Assembly: GCF_022179085.1 (NCBI RefSeq)
Contig: NZ_BPQE01000002.1
Location: 62,001-126,000, forward strand
Length of the DNA: 64,000 nucleotides
Direction of reading: 5' to 3'
Source: Methylobacterium aerolatum
GTDB lineage: Bacteria > Pseudomonadota > Alphaproteobacteria > Rhizobiales > Beijerinckiaceae
Under the pieces are notes generated by a model. It ran no database searches, was not told where the DNA came from, and saw only the letters and a list, made by a program, of their open reading frames with translations. Shown one piece after another: positions 51,950-61,068 of this stretch. Within the stretch, counting starts at the first letter, position 1. Each line of letters opens with the position of its first letter. Position numbers and translations under genes: made by a program.

Positions 51950-52288
51950 ATGACCTACGTCGTCACCGAGAACTGCATCAAGTGCAAGTACATGGACTGC
52001 GTGGAAGTCTGTCCGGTGGACTGCTTCTACGAGGGTGAGAACATGCTCGTCATCCACCCGGACGAGTGCATCGATTGCGGCGTCTGCGAGCCCGAGTGCC
52101 CCGCCGAGGCGATCAAGCCCGACACGGAGTCGAGCCTGGAGACGTGGCTCAAGCTCAACGCGGACTACGCCAAGAGCTGGCCGAACATCACCCAGAAGAA
52201 GGACGCCCCCGCCGACGCGAAGGAATGGGACGGCGTCTCCGGCAAGCTGGAGGCTCACTTCTCGCCGAACGCCGGCTCGGGAGACTGA
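51950..52288 (+). CDS. fdxA: Ferredoxin FdxA (seven-iron type)
   Basis: A 112-residue soluble ferredoxin. The first cluster set is [17 protein letters not shown], the second [12 protein letters not shown], which fit the 3Fe-4S plus 4Fe-4S arrangement of FdxA. The C-terminal ~55 residues ([24 protein letters not shown]...) are a family tail. It likely gives electrons to iron-sulphur or haem enzymes. The gene order FdxA - CarD - RpoH is typical of Hyphomicrobiales. Confidence 0.96.
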   Translation: MTYVVTENCIKCKYMDCVEVCPVDCFYEGENMLVIHPDECIDCGVCEPECPAEAIKPDTESSLETWLKLNADYAKSWPNITQKKDAPADAKEWDGVSGKLEAHFSPNAGSGD

Positions 52289-52753
52289 TCGACCCCGGGG
52301 CGTCGCCCGCCGTCGCCCCTGCGGCCGGCCGACGCTTTTACGGGTTTCATCCCGCCCGAGACCTGCGTGAAGGGAAGATCAGCCCCGCATTCGACCCCTA
52401 GGTCTCCCTGCGCGCCGGTGTAAAACCGAGGCGCGAAGCGGGGCGGCACCCGTGCGTCGGCACGAGGATGCTTTGATTCCGGCGCGGATTGTGGTACACA
52501 ATCTGCCTGCCGTCGCTCGCGTCAGACGTGCTCACTCCGCGCCGAAACGCATTTCCCATCCGTGGGTTGCATGTGTTCGGCCGCCGGGCTTCACCCCGGC
52601 GGAGGGCTCAGTCGCGTGCCCGGCTTCGCCGTCCGACGGAGCCGCCCATCCGGGCGGCCACCGCGCTCCGGCGATCCTACCCGGGTCCGTCGCCCGGGAA
52701 CAGCGGTTCGCGCGGGCGGCTCTGTCCCGCGCGTCAGTGGAGGCCCTTCACGC
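52289..52753. other. Long gene-free leader region between fdxA and carD
   Basis: These 465 bases hold no convincing gene. They contain a palindrome at 52487-52503 with possible promoter elements, and a GC-rich hairpin with CCGCCGGG (52581-52588) and CCCGGCGG (52595-52602). Any transcript starting near the palindrome would have a leader of about 250 bases before carD, long enough for regulation. Confidence 0.6.
52473..52503 (+). promoter_or_regulatory. Palindrome and candidate promoter upstream of carD
   Basis: GATTGTG (52487-52493), GTA, CACAATC (52497-52503) is a perfect inverted repeat with a three-base centre. TTGATT at 52473-52478 and TACACA at 52495-52500 are 16 bases apart, so the palindrome would overlap the promoter, a usual repressor layout. 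No regulator is identified. Confidence 0.45.
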
Positions 52754-53356
52754 ATGACCACAGCCAAGAAGACGACCGCAGTCCGGCAAGGCTTCAAGAC
52801 CGGCGAGGCCGTCGTGTACCCGGCCCACGGCGTGGGTCGCATCACCGCGATCGAGGAACAGGAGATCGCGGGCTACAAACTTGAGCTGTTCGTCGTCTCG
52901 TTCGAGAAGGACAAGATGGTCCTGCGGGTCCCCACCGCGAAGGCCAATTCCGTCGGCATGCGCAAGCTCGCCGAGCCGGAGGTGGTGAAGAAGGCCCTCG
53001 ACGTGCTGACCGGCCGCGCCCGCGTCAAGCGCACCATGTGGTCCCGCCGCGCCCAGGAATACGAGGCGAAGATCAACTCGGGCGACCTGCTCGCTGTGAC
53101 CGAGGTGGTCCGCGACCTGTTCCGCTCGGAGGCCCAGCCGGAGCAGTCCTACAGCGAGCGTCAGCTCTACGAGGCGGCCCTGGACCGGATCGTGCGCGAA
53201 ATCTCCTCGGTCAACCGCATCACCGAGACCGAGGCCCTCAAGCTCATCGAGCAGAGCCTCGCCAAGTCGCCGCGCCGCGCCAAGGCCGAAGCCGAGGCGG
53301 AAGCCGAGGGCGAAGGCGAGACGGACGGGGACGACATACAGGAGGAGGCCGCCTGA
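52754..53356 (+). CDS. carD: CarD family transcriptional regulator
   Basis: A 200-residue regulator that binds RNA polymerase beta through its N-terminal Tudor-like domain (FKTGEAVVYPAHGVGRITAIEEQEIAGYKLELFVVSFEKDKMVLRVPTAKA) and stabilises open complexes through a helical C-terminal domain (RRAQEYEAKINSGDLLAVTEVVRDLFR...). The last ~25 residues are acidic Ala/Glu repeats. The ATG at 52754 is used; the frame is open upstream but without domain similarity. It is followed by an intrinsic terminator. Confidence 0.94.
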   Translation: MTTAKKTTAVRQGFKTGEAVVYPAHGVGRITAIEEQEIAGYKLELFVVSFEKDKMVLRVPTAKANSVGMRKLAEPEVVKKALDVLTGRARVKRTMWSRRAQEYEAKINSGDLLAVTEVVRDLFRSEAQPEQSYSERQLYEAALDRIVREISSVNRITETEALKLIEQSLAKSPRRAKAEAEAEAEGEGETDGDDIQEEAA

Positions 53357-53385
53357 GGGCGGCTTCCCTTCCCAAGCGATCCATC

Positions 53386-53412
53386 AGCCCGGCCCGCAAG
53401 GCCGGGCTTTTT
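53386..53412 (+). terminator. Intrinsic terminator after carD
   Basis: AGCCCGGCC (53386-53394) pairs with GGCCGGGCT (53400-53408) around CGCAA and is followed by a run of five T (53408-53412), a classic Rho-independent terminator. Confidence 0.9.
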
Positions 53413-53490
53413 CGTGCGCGGGGCTTGTCGTGGGCTCGCAAGCGTCGCGACCAAGTGCTGACCGACGATGTCAGCGATCACGTCGGCCGC

Positions 53491-53521
53491 GGGGAAAAAT
53501 GACGGCGCGTCATTTTTCCCC
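53491..53521. promoter_or_regulatory. Perfect 13-bp inverted repeat upstream of rpoH
   Basis: GGGGAAAAATGAC (53491-53503) and GTCATTTTTCCCC (53509-53521) are perfect reverse complements around GGCGC. It may be an operator or a second terminator-like hairpin after carD, since the right arm holds five T. Confidence 0.6.
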
Positions 53522-53625
53522 CTGGACAGACCGAGAAAGACTGGACGGCGCGCTTTCGCGACCCATCTTTCAAAAAGTTGATGAAAAAACCTGCCTGACG
53601 GCGCGTTTTTCCGCATCGGAGCGGC

Positions 53626-53651
53626 GGAACCTTCGTGTTCGCGCTTCCGTT
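53626..53651 (+). promoter_or_regulatory. EcfG (general stress response) promoter for rpoH
   Basis: GGAAC at 53626-53630 and CGTT at 53648-53651 are separated by exactly 17 bases, matching the known GGAAC-N16/17-CGTT consensus of EcfG sigma factors in alphaproteobacteria. It lies about 92 bases before the rpoH ATG. Confidence 0.75.
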
Positions 53652-53743
53652 GTCGGAGGCTTGGCGTCGTCCCTTCTCGATGCCTCGCGCGCCGGCCATG
53701 GGACCGGTGCCGCACAAGCACTCGTTCGAGAGAGGCAGGCGGG

Positions 53744-54619
53744 ATGGCCGAGATCGCAGGCATTCGTCGACAATTTATCCGGACCGCGATGGAGGCGCCC
53801 TTCCTCGCCCGCGACGAGGAGCGGGACCTCGCGGTTCGGTGGAAGGACCGGCGCGATGAGCGCGCCCTGCATCGCCTGATCTCGGCCCACATGCGCCTCG
53901 TCATCGCCCTGGCCGGACGTTTCCGTCACTACGGCCTGCCGATGGCCGATCTTGTCCAGGAAGGCCATGTCGGCCTCATGGAGGCGGCGGCCCGGTTCGA
54001 GCCGGAGCGGGAAGTTCGCTTCTCCACCTACGCCACCTGGTGGATCCGGGCCTCGATCCAGGACTACATCCTCCGCAACTGGTCCATCGTCCGCGGTGGC
54101 ACGTCCTCCGCCCAGAAGGCCCTGTTCTTCAATCTGCGCCGGCTCCGCGCACGGCTGATGCAATCCACGGAAGAGCATGTCGGCGACGAGATCCACCGCC
54201 GCATCGCCACCGCCATCGGCGTCTCCCGCGACGACGTCGCCCTGATGGATGCCCGCCTCTCTGGCCCCGACATGTCCCTCAACGCCCCGATCGGCGAGGA
54301 CGGCGACACCGCCTCCGAGCGGATGGACTTCCTCGTGGATGGCGCCGCCCTGCCCGATGAGACCGTCGGGGCGGCCGTGGACGGCGAGCGCCGTCTCGGC
54401 TGGTTGCAGCAGGCGCTGGGTGTCCTCTCCGAGCGCGAGTTGCGCATCCTTCGGGAGCGCCGCCTCGCCGAGGATCAAGCGACCCTCGAAGCCTTGGGCC
54501 AGCGGCTCGGGATCTCGAAGGAGCGCGTGCGGCAGATCGAGAACCGCGCCCTGGAGAAGCTCCGTCGCGCCCTGGCCGACCGCTTCCCCGCCGAGACCGG
54601 CAGCCCCTACGTGGGCTGA
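53744..54619 (+). CDS. rpoH: RNA polymerase sigma-32 factor (RpoH2-like)
   Basis: A 291-residue sigma factor for heat and general stress genes. The RpoH box is intact as QKALFFNLR (residues 124-132). Region 2 contains DLVQEGHVGLMEAAARFEPEREVRFSTYATWWIRASIQDYILRNWSIVR, and region 4.2 ends RLGISKERVRQIENRALEKLRRAL. Rhizobia carry two copies, RpoH1 and RpoH2; the EcfG-type promoter upstream makes an RpoH2-like role probable, since RpoE2/EcfG controls rpoH2 in S. meliloti. The assignment between the two is inference. Confidence 0.92.
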   Translation: MAEIAGIRRQFIRTAMEAPFLARDEERDLAVRWKDRRDERALHRLISAHMRLVIALAGRFRHYGLPMADLVQEGHVGLMEAAARFEPEREVRFSTYATWWIRASIQDYILRNWSIVRGGTSSAQKALFFNLRRLRARLMQSTEEHVGDEIHRRIATAIGVSRDDVALMDARLSGPDMSLNAPIGEDGDTASERMDFLVDGAALPDETVGAAVDGERRLGWLQQALGVLSERELRILRERRLAEDQATLEALGQRLGISKERVRQIENRALEKLRRALADRFPAETGSPYVG

Positions 54620-54685
54620 CGGACGACCGTGGGAGGATCCCAGTGGCCTCGCCCCCTGGATCCCCCGCGTAACCGGTGCTTGCTT

Positions 54686-55921
54686 TCAGGCCGCCTTGGC
54701 CTTCTTGGCCTCGGCGAGACGCTCCCGGCGGCGGCTCCGGCGTCCGGATTCGGGCGTCGCATCGAGCCAGATCACGAGGCCCAGCGCGACAAGGCCCGGG
54801 AGGCCCAGGGCGAAGAAGGCCGGAGTCCAGCCGAACCACGAATAGGCGAGGCCGCCGTACCAGCCCGACAGGGCACCGCCGATCCCCTGGACGGCGAAGG
54901 CGCTGCCGAGGGCGGTCTGGGTTCTCCCCGACCCCCACGTGAGGTCCGCGACCACGACGGGCACGGCCACGCCGACGATCCCCGAGGCCACGCCGTCGAG
55001 GACTTCGGCGCCGATCAGCCACCAGGGATCGTCGATCAACCCCGACATGGCCGCGCGCACCGGCAGCACGGCGAAGGCCACCATCAGGAGCAGGCGGCGG
55101 CCCCGCCTGTCGGCGAGCGAGCCCGCGAACAGGGCGACGGGCACCATCACCAATTGCGCCACCATGACGTAGCGCGCGGTCCAGGTCGTGGCGTCCCCCG
55201 CCGTCGCCACGAGCTTCTGGCCGAGCAGCGTCAGCATCCCGCCATTGCCGAGGTTGAACAGGGCGAGCGCCACGGTGAGGACGAGGAGACGGCGGTTGCC
55301 GAGCACCTGCCGGATACCGCTCCGCTCGGGCTCGTCGTCGCCCTCTTCGTCCCAGCCCACCGCCCTCCGACGGCTCCAGGCGTCGCCGGGGGTCGAGACC
55401 GTCGCGACGATGGCGGCGACGGCCATGCCGCCGAGGATGTAGAAGGGAAGCGCCGGGCCGAACATCGTGCCGACGCTGATCGCGCCGGCCGCCAGCAGGA
55501 TGCCGACGTGGTTGAAGGCTTGGTTGCGCCCCTGCTGCTTGGGGAAGCGGTCCTTGCCGACGATGCCGAGGGTCAGGGCCGCCACGGCGGGCAGGAGCAG
55601 CGTGCCACCGGCCGCCGCCAGGAACTGCGCGGTGAAGACGGCGAAGAAGCTGCGGGCCGGAAGGAGCAGGAGCGTCCCCGCGAGGATCGCCGTGCAGGCC
55701 ATCCCGATGAGGAGACGCGGCCGCGCGACGCGGTCCACCAGGGCGCCGGCGGGCCCACTCAGGAACAGGGTCGCGAACCCGACGAGGGTGATGACGAGGC
55801 CGACCCGCGCGGGGCTCCACTCGCCGGTCTCGGCGAGCCACGTCCCCAGGAAGGGGCCGAGCCCTCCCTGGATGTCGCCGATGAACAGGTTGATCAGTGC
55901 GAGGTGGGCGGTGGGGCTCAT
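54686..55921 (-). CDS. MFS transporter
   Basis: A 411-residue major facilitator protein with twelve expected helices. Motifs are TLFLSGPAGALVDRVARPRLLIGM between helices 2 and 3 and AGSLADRRGRRLLLMVAF between helices 8 and 9. The C-terminus is basic (SGRRSRRRERLAEAKKAKAA). The substrate is unknown. It converges on rpoH across 66 bases. Confidence 0.85.
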   Translation of the reverse strand: MSPTAHLALINLFIGDIQGGLGPFLGTWLAETGEWSPARVGLVITLVGFATLFLSGPAGALVDRVARPRLLIGMACTAILAGTLLLLPARSFFAVFTAQFLAAAGGTLLLPAVAALTLGIVGKDRFPKQQGRNQAFNHVGILLAAGAISVGTMFGPALPFYILGGMAVAAIVATVSTPGDAWSRRRAVGWDEEGDDEPERSGIRQVLGNRRLLVLTVALALFNLGNGGMLTLLGQKLVATAGDATTWTARYVMVAQLVMVPVALFAGSLADRRGRRLLLMVAFAVLPVRAAMSGLIDDPWWLIGAEVLDGVASGIVGVAVPVVVADLTWGSGRTQTALGSAFAVQGIGGALSGWYGGLAYSWFGWTPAFFALGLPGLVALGLVIWLDATPESGRRSRRRERLAEAKKAKAA

Positions 55922-56029
55922 GCGATCCGGTTATCGTTGGACGGCCCGCACTGGGCCGCCCCGCGCCAACCGTCAAGCTTGCGACGCCCCCGCGCCGTCA
56001 TGACCGGGGGCGCGAGCGCCCCCGCCGAC

Positions 56030-56524
56030 TCAGGAAGCGAGGGGGCCGGGGGCGCCCTGCTGCTCCATCATCTTCTGCCGGTAGAGGCCGACGAAATCGA
56101 TCGGGTCGATGTACAGGGGCGGGAAGCCGCCGTTGCGCACGGCCTCGGCCACGATCTGCCGGGCGAAGGGGAAGAGCAGGCGCGGGCACTCGATCATCAC
56201 CGCCGGGTGCATCTGGTCGTCCGGGATGTTGAGCATCCGGAAGATGCCGGCATACTTCACGTCGAAGGCGAAGAGCACCTCGCCGTCCATCTTGGCGTCG
56301 CCCTCGAGGGTCAGCTCCACCTCAAAGTCCGTCTCGGCGAGCTGCGAGGCGTTGACGTTGACCTGGATGTTGATCTGCGGACCCTGGCCCTCCTTCGGCT
56401 GGAGGGAGCGCGGCGCGTTCGGGTTCTCGAAGGAGAGGTCCTTCACGTACTGGGCGAGGGCGTTGATGGTCGGGGCGGCTTGCTGCGCGCCGCCGTTGCC
56501 GTTGGCTGCCGGGGAATCGGCCAT
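56030..56524 (-). CDS. secB: Protein-export chaperone SecB
   Basis: A 164-residue homotetrameric chaperone that keeps precursor proteins unfolded and passes them to Sec[59 protein letters not shown] and [37 protein letters not shown] are all diagnostic. The ATG at 56522-56524 follows AAGGA at seven bases; the frame stays open for almost 2.3 kb upstream, which is a GC artefact. It diverges from the Tim44-domain gene. Confidence 0.96.
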   Translation of the reverse strand: MADSPAANGNGGAQQAAPTINALAQYVKDLSFENPNAPRSLQPKEGQGPQINIQVNVNASQLAETDFEVELTLEGDAKMDGEVLFAFDVKYAGIFRMLNIPDDQMHPAVMIECPRLLFPFARQIVAEAVRNGGFPPLYIDPIDFVGLYRQKMMEQQGAPGPLAS

Positions 56525-56744
56525 CGGGTCATCCTTCTCGATCAAGCGTCCGGCATGGACGGCGAAACGATCATCGCCCGGCGGGATTCGGCATCCCGCG
56601 GGCGTCGGCGCCGCTAACACGCCCGCTCGGGCGCGACAAGCGAAGGGCCGCGGCGCCCGGAAAAGGGGCCGTCCGCCCCTGCATCGCGCGCCTTCGTCGC
56701 GGCACCTCCGCGCGTCGATCAACAACCGGCTCGATCCGGGCGCG

Positions 56745-56781
56745 TTGGTCGGATAAGACTGGTCGCTTAGATGCAAGCGAC
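56745..56781 (+). promoter_or_regulatory. Candidate promoter with a palindrome before the Tim44-domain gene
   Basis: TTGGTC (56745-56750) and TAGATG (56768-56773) are 17 bases apart. GTCGCTT (56762-56768) and AAGCGAC (56775-56781) form a perfect inverted repeat around the -10 element. This could be a regulated promoter for the Tim44-domain gene. Confidence 0.4.
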
Positions 56782-56836
56782 ATGGCCTAGTCGCGCGGGG
56801 CGTTGAGACGCGCGAGCGGCCGCAATCGGATCGGTG

Positions 56837-57547
56837 ATGCAGGACGGCTTCGATATTACCACGATCATCTTCCTGGCTCTGGCCGTGTTCGTGATCTGGC
56901 GTCTGCGTTCGGTGCTGGGGCAGAAGACCGGCACGGAGCGCTCTCCCTTCAAGCCGGTGGAGCGCAGCCGCACGGAGCCGCAGGGCCGCGCCGAGCGCGA
57001 CAACGTCGTGCGGCTGCCCGGCGTCGACCGGGTGTCGCAGCCCTCGGCGCCCGCCGCCCCCCGCGACTGGCGGGGCATCGCCGAGCCCGGCTCGGAGGTG
57101 GCCCGCGGCCTGGAGGCCGTGGTCCAGATCGAGCCGGCCTTCGATCCGAAGGCCTTCATCGAGGGGTCCAAGGTCGCCTACGAGGCGATCATGATCGCCT
57201 TCGCCAAGGGCGACCGGAAGACCCTGCGCAGCCTCCTCTCGAAGGAGGTGGGCGAAGCCTTCGAGCGGGCCATCGCGGAGCGCGAGCGGAACCGGCAGAC
57301 CCTGGACACCACCTTCGTCTCGATCGACCGGGCCGAGATCGTCGCTGTCGATGTCCGGAACCGGGTGGCGCAGGTCACGGTGCGGTTCCTCTCGAACCTC
57401 ATCACCGCCACCCGCAACGCCGAGGGCAAGGTGGTGGACGGCAGCGCCGAGACCGTTGTGGAGGTGCCCGACGTATGGACCTTCGCCCGGACCCTGGGCT
57501 CCCGCGACCCCAACTGGCAGCTCGTCGCCACCGAAGCCGGCGCCTGA
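56837..57547 (+). CDS. Tim44-domain protein
   Basis: A 236-residue protein with an N-terminal membrane anchor (about residues 7-22, [17 protein letters not shown]) and a C-terminal Tim44/TimA domain from about residue 90 ([49 protein letters not shown]...). It is the bacterial relative of mitochondrial Tim44, probably an inner-membrane anchored adaptor. The ATG at 56837 is used; a GTG one codon upstream is also possible. Neighbouring secB on the other strand and mltA downstream is a common alphaproteobacterial order. Confidence 0.9.
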   Translation: MQDGFDITTIIFLALAVFVIWRLRSVLGQKTGTERSPFKPVERSRTEPQGRAERDNVVRLPGVDRVSQPSAPAAPRDWRGIAEPGSEVARGLEAVVQIEPAFDPKAFIEGSKVAYEAIMIAFAKGDRKTLRSLLSKEVGEAFERAIAERERNRQTLDTTFVSIDRAEIVAVDVRNRVAQVTVRFLSNLITATRNAEGKVVDGSAETVVEVPDVWTFARTLGSRDPNWQLVATEAGA

Positions 57548-57571
57548 CCCCTCGAAGCCGACGCCACAGCC

Positions 57572-58762
57572 GTGCGAGCGCAGCGCGTTCCATCCGGAGA
57601 GGGTCCGGCCGTCCCGGTGCGGGCCGCCCTCGCTTCTGCCCCTGTCCTCGCCGCGCTGCTCCTGATGATGGCGGGGGCGGCGGCCGCGCCCGGCGAGGTC
57701 GGCGGCGCCCGCCTGGAGCCGGTGTCGCCCGCCGAGTTGGCTGGTTTCCCCGGGCCGGATGCGGCCAAGGTGCTCGCGGCCTTCCGCACGCTCTGCACGG
57801 CCCCTCCGCCCGCCCTCCCGCAGGCCGCCTCCGTGGCGGGCGACCCGCAGGATCTCGCCGCCGCCTGCGATGAGGCCGCCCGCGTGCCGCCCGAGGGCGC
57901 GGCCGCCTTCTTCCGCGAGCGGTTCGAGCCCTTCCGCATCCGGCGCACCGACGGGCGCCCCGGATTCCTCACGGGCTATTTCGAGCCGGAACTCGCGGGC
58001 TCCCTGGAACCGGGCGAAGGCTTCACGGCGGCGGTGCTCGCCCGGCCGGACGACCTCGTGAGCCTCGGCCCCGGCGAGACCCGCCCCGGCCTCGATCCCA
58101 CCCTGCGGGCCGCCCGCGCCACGGCTGCGGGCTTCGAGCCCTATCCCGATCGGGCGGCGATCGAGGACGGCGCCCTCGGCGCGAAGGCCCGGCCGATCCT
58201 GTGGCTGCGTGACGGGATCGACCTTCTGGTCCTGCAGGTCCAGGGGTCGGGCCGGGTCCGCCTGCCGGACGGGCGGGTGGTCCGCGTTCTCTTCGACGGC
58301 AAGAACGGCCGCCCCTACACGGCCGTGGCGAAGCTGATGGTCGAGGCGGGGCACCTGCCCCTCGACGGACTGACTTTGGCGAAGTGGACCGGATGGCTGC
58401 GGGACCATCCGGCGGAGGCCAAGGCCCTCATCCGGCGCAACGCGTCGTACGTCTTCTTCCGCCTCGCCCCCGTGGAGGATCCCGGCCTCGGGCCGCCCGG
58501 CGCCGCCAATGCGCCGCTGCCTCCCGGCATCGGCCTCGCCGTGGATGCCACCCTGTGGCGGTACGGCCTGCCCTTCTGGCTGGAGCCCCAGGACGGACGG
58601 AGCCGGCTCACCCTCGCCGCCGACACGGGCTCGGCCATCGTCGGCCCGGCCCGGGGGGACCTCTTCCTCGGCACCGGAGCCGAGGCGGGGATCGCGGCGG
58701 GCAACCTCCGCGACGCGACGGGCTTCACCGTTCTGCTGCCCCGCCCCCGGAGGGCGCCGTGA
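57572..58762 (+). CDS. mltA: Membrane-bound lytic murein transglycosylase A
   Basis: A 396-residue lytic transglycosylase that cuts peptidoglycan with formation of 1,6-anhydro-muramic acid. A signal peptide ([22 protein letters not shown]) precedes the MltA beta-barrel domain ([20 protein letters not shown]...) and the 3D domain, with the conserved [19 protein letters not shown] and [19 protein letters not shown]; the catalytic Asp lies in the last one. There is no lipobox Cys at the signal cleavage site, so it may be soluble or held by an uncleaved signal. GTG start; its stop overlaps the smr gene as GTGA. Confidence 0.92.
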   Translation: MRAQRVPSGEGPAVPVRAALASAPVLAALLLMMAGAAAAPGEVGGARLEPVSPAELAGFPGPDAAKVLAAFRTLCTAPPPALPQAASVAGDPQDLAAACDEAARVPPEGAAAFFRERFEPFRIRRTDGRPGFLTGYFEPELAGSLEPGEGFTAAVLARPDDLVSLGPGETRPGLDPTLRAARATAAGFEPYPDRAAIEDGALGAKARPILWLRDGIDLLVLQVQGSGRVRLPDGRVVRVLFDGKNGRPYTAVAKLMVEAGHLPLDGLTLAKWTGWLRDHPAEAKALIRRNASYVFFRLAPVEDPGLGPPGAANAPLPPGIGLAVDATLWRYGLPFWLEPQDGRSRLTLAADTGSAIVGPARGDLFLGTGAEAGIAAGNLRDATGFTVLLPRPRRAP

Positions 58763-59445
58763 GAACGCCGCGACGCACACGCCCCCTTTCTTCGGGGGAG
58801 GCGCGCCTGTGGCGCGAGGTCGCCAAGCGCGTTACACCCCTGCGCGGTCGCTCCCTGCCGGAGGCGGCGGACGACGATGCCCCCGTCCCGGCTGCGGCCG
58901 CCGGCCCGCGGCCCGCGACGCCCGCCTTCGCGACGCCTGCCTTCCCCCAATCGCGCCCGTCCCGTCCGAGCACGCCCGCCGACAAGTCGGGCAAGGACAA
59001 GCCCGGCAAGGCGGCGAAGCGGCCACCGCCGACCTTCGCCCCGCCTCCACCGCGCACGGCCACCGCCCTGCCCTATCAGGCACCACGGCAACAGCCCCTC
59101 CCGACGGAGGGACTGGAGCGGCAGGCCCGCGTCGCCCTCCGCCGGGGACGCCGCGCCATCGAGGCCCGCCTCGACCTCCACGGGATGGTACAGTCGCAGG
59201 CCCATGCCGCCCTGACGGGCTTCCTGCTCCAGGCCCGGGCCGCCGGGCACAGCTACGTCCTCGTCGTCACCGGCAAGGGGGGCGAGGGCTACGCGGACCC
59301 GTTCGGCGAGCGCGGGGTGCTGCGCCGGAGCGTGCCCCACTGGCTGCGTGGGCCGGACCTGCGGGCCATCGTCCACGGCTTCGAGGAGGCCGCCCGCCAT
59401 CACGGCGGGGGCGGCGCGCTGTATGTGCGGCTGCGGCGGCGGTAG
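58759..59445 (+). CDS. Smr/MutS2 domain protein
   Basis: A 228-residue protein. The C-terminal Smr domain (about residues 130-225) has the RLDLHGM motif, [14 protein letters not shown] and [10 protein letters not shown], a nicking or RNA-cleaving nuclease fold. Residues 40-120 are Pro/Ala/Lys-rich and disordered. It starts with GTG inside the mltA stop (GTGA overlap), a gene pair typical of Hyphomicrobiales. Confidence 0.9.
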   Translation: MRTPRRTRPLSSGEARLWREVAKRVTPLRGRSLPEAADDDAPVPAAAAGPRPATPAFATPAFPQSRPSRPSTPADKSGKDKPGKAAKRPPPTFAPPPPRTATALPYQAPRQQPLPTEGLERQARVALRRGRRAIEARLDLHGMVQSQAHAALTGFLLQARAAGHSYVLVVTGKGGEGYADPFGERGVLRRSVPHWLRGPDLRAIVHGFEEAARHHGGGGALYVRLRRR

Positions 59446-59450
59446 GGCGC

Positions 59451-59647
59451 TCAGAAGGCCTCGGGCAGGCCGGCGTCCCTGAGGATGCCGTTTGCCGTAT
59501 GAACCATGACTGTGTTGCGGGGGACTGTGAACCGGCGCCCGGTGATCGGACTGAACCAAATCTCGTGGGAACCCTTCGCCGCGCGCACGAAGGTGCACCC
59601 TGCGCTACAAAGCAGCCGGATCAGATCTGGGTAGAGATTGCCCCCAT
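59451..59647 (-). pseudogene. hicA: hicA toxin gene with a one-base frameshift just after its start
   Basis: Read with one added G, this is a 65-residue HicA mRNA interferase: the fold and catalytic His28 (GSHEIW) are intact, as in FVRAAKGSHEIWFSPITGRRFTVPRNT and the end HTANGILRDAGLPEAF. As printed, the ATG at 59645-59647, which directly follows the hicB stop (TGA-ATG), reads only eight codons to a TGA. The run of five G (- strand) from 59645 to 59641 would restore the frame if it were six. So this is either a lost gene, a phase-variable tract, or a sequencing error in a homopolymer. Confidence 0.75.
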
Positions 59648-59881
59648 TCAGGCGGCGCGGGCCCGCTTGGCCAGGGCGATATGCTGGATGCAGACGGGTA
59701 TTCCGGCCGCATCGCCCGCGGACGACTCCGGAGCCCCGACGAGATCAGGCGTCACATCTTCGATGACGGCGATCAGGTCATCGAGGGTTGCCGCCTCGGC
59801 ATGGAGCCCCGGGATGTCGGATTCGTGCACGAACCAGACACCGGCCTCCTGATCGTGACTGACCTTGACCGTGAAGGACAT
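59648..59881 (-). CDS. hicB: HicB-like antitoxin (DUF1902)
   Basis: A 77-residue DUF1902/HicB-type protein. SFTVKVSHDQEAGVWFVHESDIPGLHAEAATLDDLIAVIEDVTPDLV is the typical partial RNase H-like fold that blocks HicA. There is no C-terminal DNA-binding part, so autoregulation may need another domain or be absent. The ATG at 59879-59881 is chosen because similarity starts there; the frame is open further upstream. Its stop touches the hicA start. Confidence 0.85.
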   Translation of the reverse strand: MSFTVKVSHDQEAGVWFVHESDIPGLHAEAATLDDLIAVIEDVTPDLVGAPESSAGDAAGIPVCIQHIALAKRARAA

Positions 59882-60036
59882 CGACGCACCATCGATGGGC
59901 TGACGTATGATGATTGCGGCACGGCGGCAAGCATCTCGCCCGCGCCCACAGCCCGCATTGCGGAAAGCGGCGAAGCCGCCGATATCGGGGCTCCCGCGCC
60001 GGCCCGCGCCCCCTTCCCTGACCCCGCCCGACACCG

Positions 60037-60981
60037 ATGCCCGAATTGCCCGAGGTCGAGACCGTTCGCCGGGGCCTTGAGCCCGCGATGGTCGGCGCCC
60101 GCTTCAGCCGCGTCACCCTCCGCCGCCCGGACCTGCGCTTCCCCTTCCCGCCGCGCTTCGCCGCCCGGCTCGAAGGGCGCGCGGTGACGGCCCTGGCCCG
60201 CAGGGCGAAGTACCTCACCGCCGCCCTCGATTCCGGCGAGACGCTGATCATGCATCTCGGCATGAGCGGCCGGTTCGACGTCGCACTGCCGGACGGGCGC
60301 AACCTCTCGCCGGGGGACTTCTACCTGGAGGGCAGCCAGGGCGTGCCGAAGCACGACCACGTCGTGATGGCGATGAGCACCGGCGCGACGATCACCTACA
60401 ACGACACCCGCCGCTTCGGCTTCATGGACCTCGTGCCGAGCGAGACCCTGGCCGAGAGCCGCCACTTCGCGCGGATGGGCGTGGAGCCCCTCGACGGGCT
60501 GACGGGCGCCGTGATCGCAGACCTCTTCCGGGGCAAGATCACGCCGCTGAAGGCCGCGCTCCTCGATCAGCGCCTGATCGCAGGGCTCGGCAACATCTAT
60601 GTCTGCGAGGCCCTGCACCGGGCGCGCCTCCACCCCGAGGCCCCGGCGGGTAGCCTCGCCCGGCCCGACGGCCGCCCCACTGCCGCCGCCAACGCCCTGG
60701 CCAAGGCGGTGGTGGCCGTCCTGAACGAGGCCGTCCGGGCCGGCGGCTCGACCCTGCGCGACTATGCCCACACCGACGGCAGCACGGGGGCCTTCCAGAA
60801 CGCCTTCCGGGTGTACGACCGGGTCGGCCTGGCCTGCACCCGCGCCGGCTGCGGGGGACAGATCGCGCGCGTGGTCCAGGCGGGCCGCTCCACCTTCTTC
60901 TGTGCATCCTGCCAGCCGGAGAGCCGCCAAGCCGCGTCCGCCGGTGCGGCCGGACGGCAATTTCGCCACAAAAGCGGTTAG
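60037..60981 (+). CDS. mutM: Formamidopyrimidine-DNA glycosylase
   Basis: A 314-residue base-excision repair enzyme that removes 8-oxoguanine and nicks the strand. The N-terminal PELPEVETV gives the catalytic Pro2 and Glu3 after Met removal; Lys58 (ARRAKYL) is conserved. A zinc finger near the end reads CTRAGCGG ... FFCASC. The C-terminal ~20 residues after the finger are extra. The ATG at 60037 is fixed by the need for Pro2. It diverges from hicB. Confidence 0.96.
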   Translation: MPELPEVETVRRGLEPAMVGARFSRVTLRRPDLRFPFPPRFAARLEGRAVTALARRAKYLTAALDSGETLIMHLGMSGRFDVALPDGRNLSPGDFYLEGSQGVPKHDHVVMAMSTGATITYNDTRRFGFMDLVPSETLAESRHFARMGVEPLDGLTGAVIADLFRGKITPLKAALLDQRLIAGLGNIYVCEALHRARLHPEAPAGSLARPDGRPTAAANALAKAVVAVLNEAVRAGGSTLRDYAHTDGSTGAFQNAFRVYDRVGLACTRAGCGGQIARVVQAGRSTFFCASCQPESRQAASAGAAGRQFRHKSG

Positions 60982-61068
60982 GGTTGCGGGCTGAAGCGAT
61001 AACCCGTTGCGGGCGGCCGGCCCGGACCCATCCGTGAGGGGGGATCGGCCGGACCGCCGAGGATCCCG

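Larger units (their letters stand above)
53413..53743. other. Regulatory region between carD and rpoH
   Basis: These 331 bases carry no gene. They include a 13-bp perfect inverted repeat (53491-53521), an A-rich stretch around 53575-53590, and an EcfG-type promoter at 53626-53651, all before the rpoH start at 53744. Confidence 0.7.

Noticed and set aside
56525-58780. Open frame on the - strand that extends secB upstream to more than 900 codons
   Set aside because: SecB similarity begins at the ATG 56522-56524 with a good ribosome site, and the rest is antisense to the Tim44-domain and mltA genes. GC-rich DNA gives few stop codons in the antisense frame.
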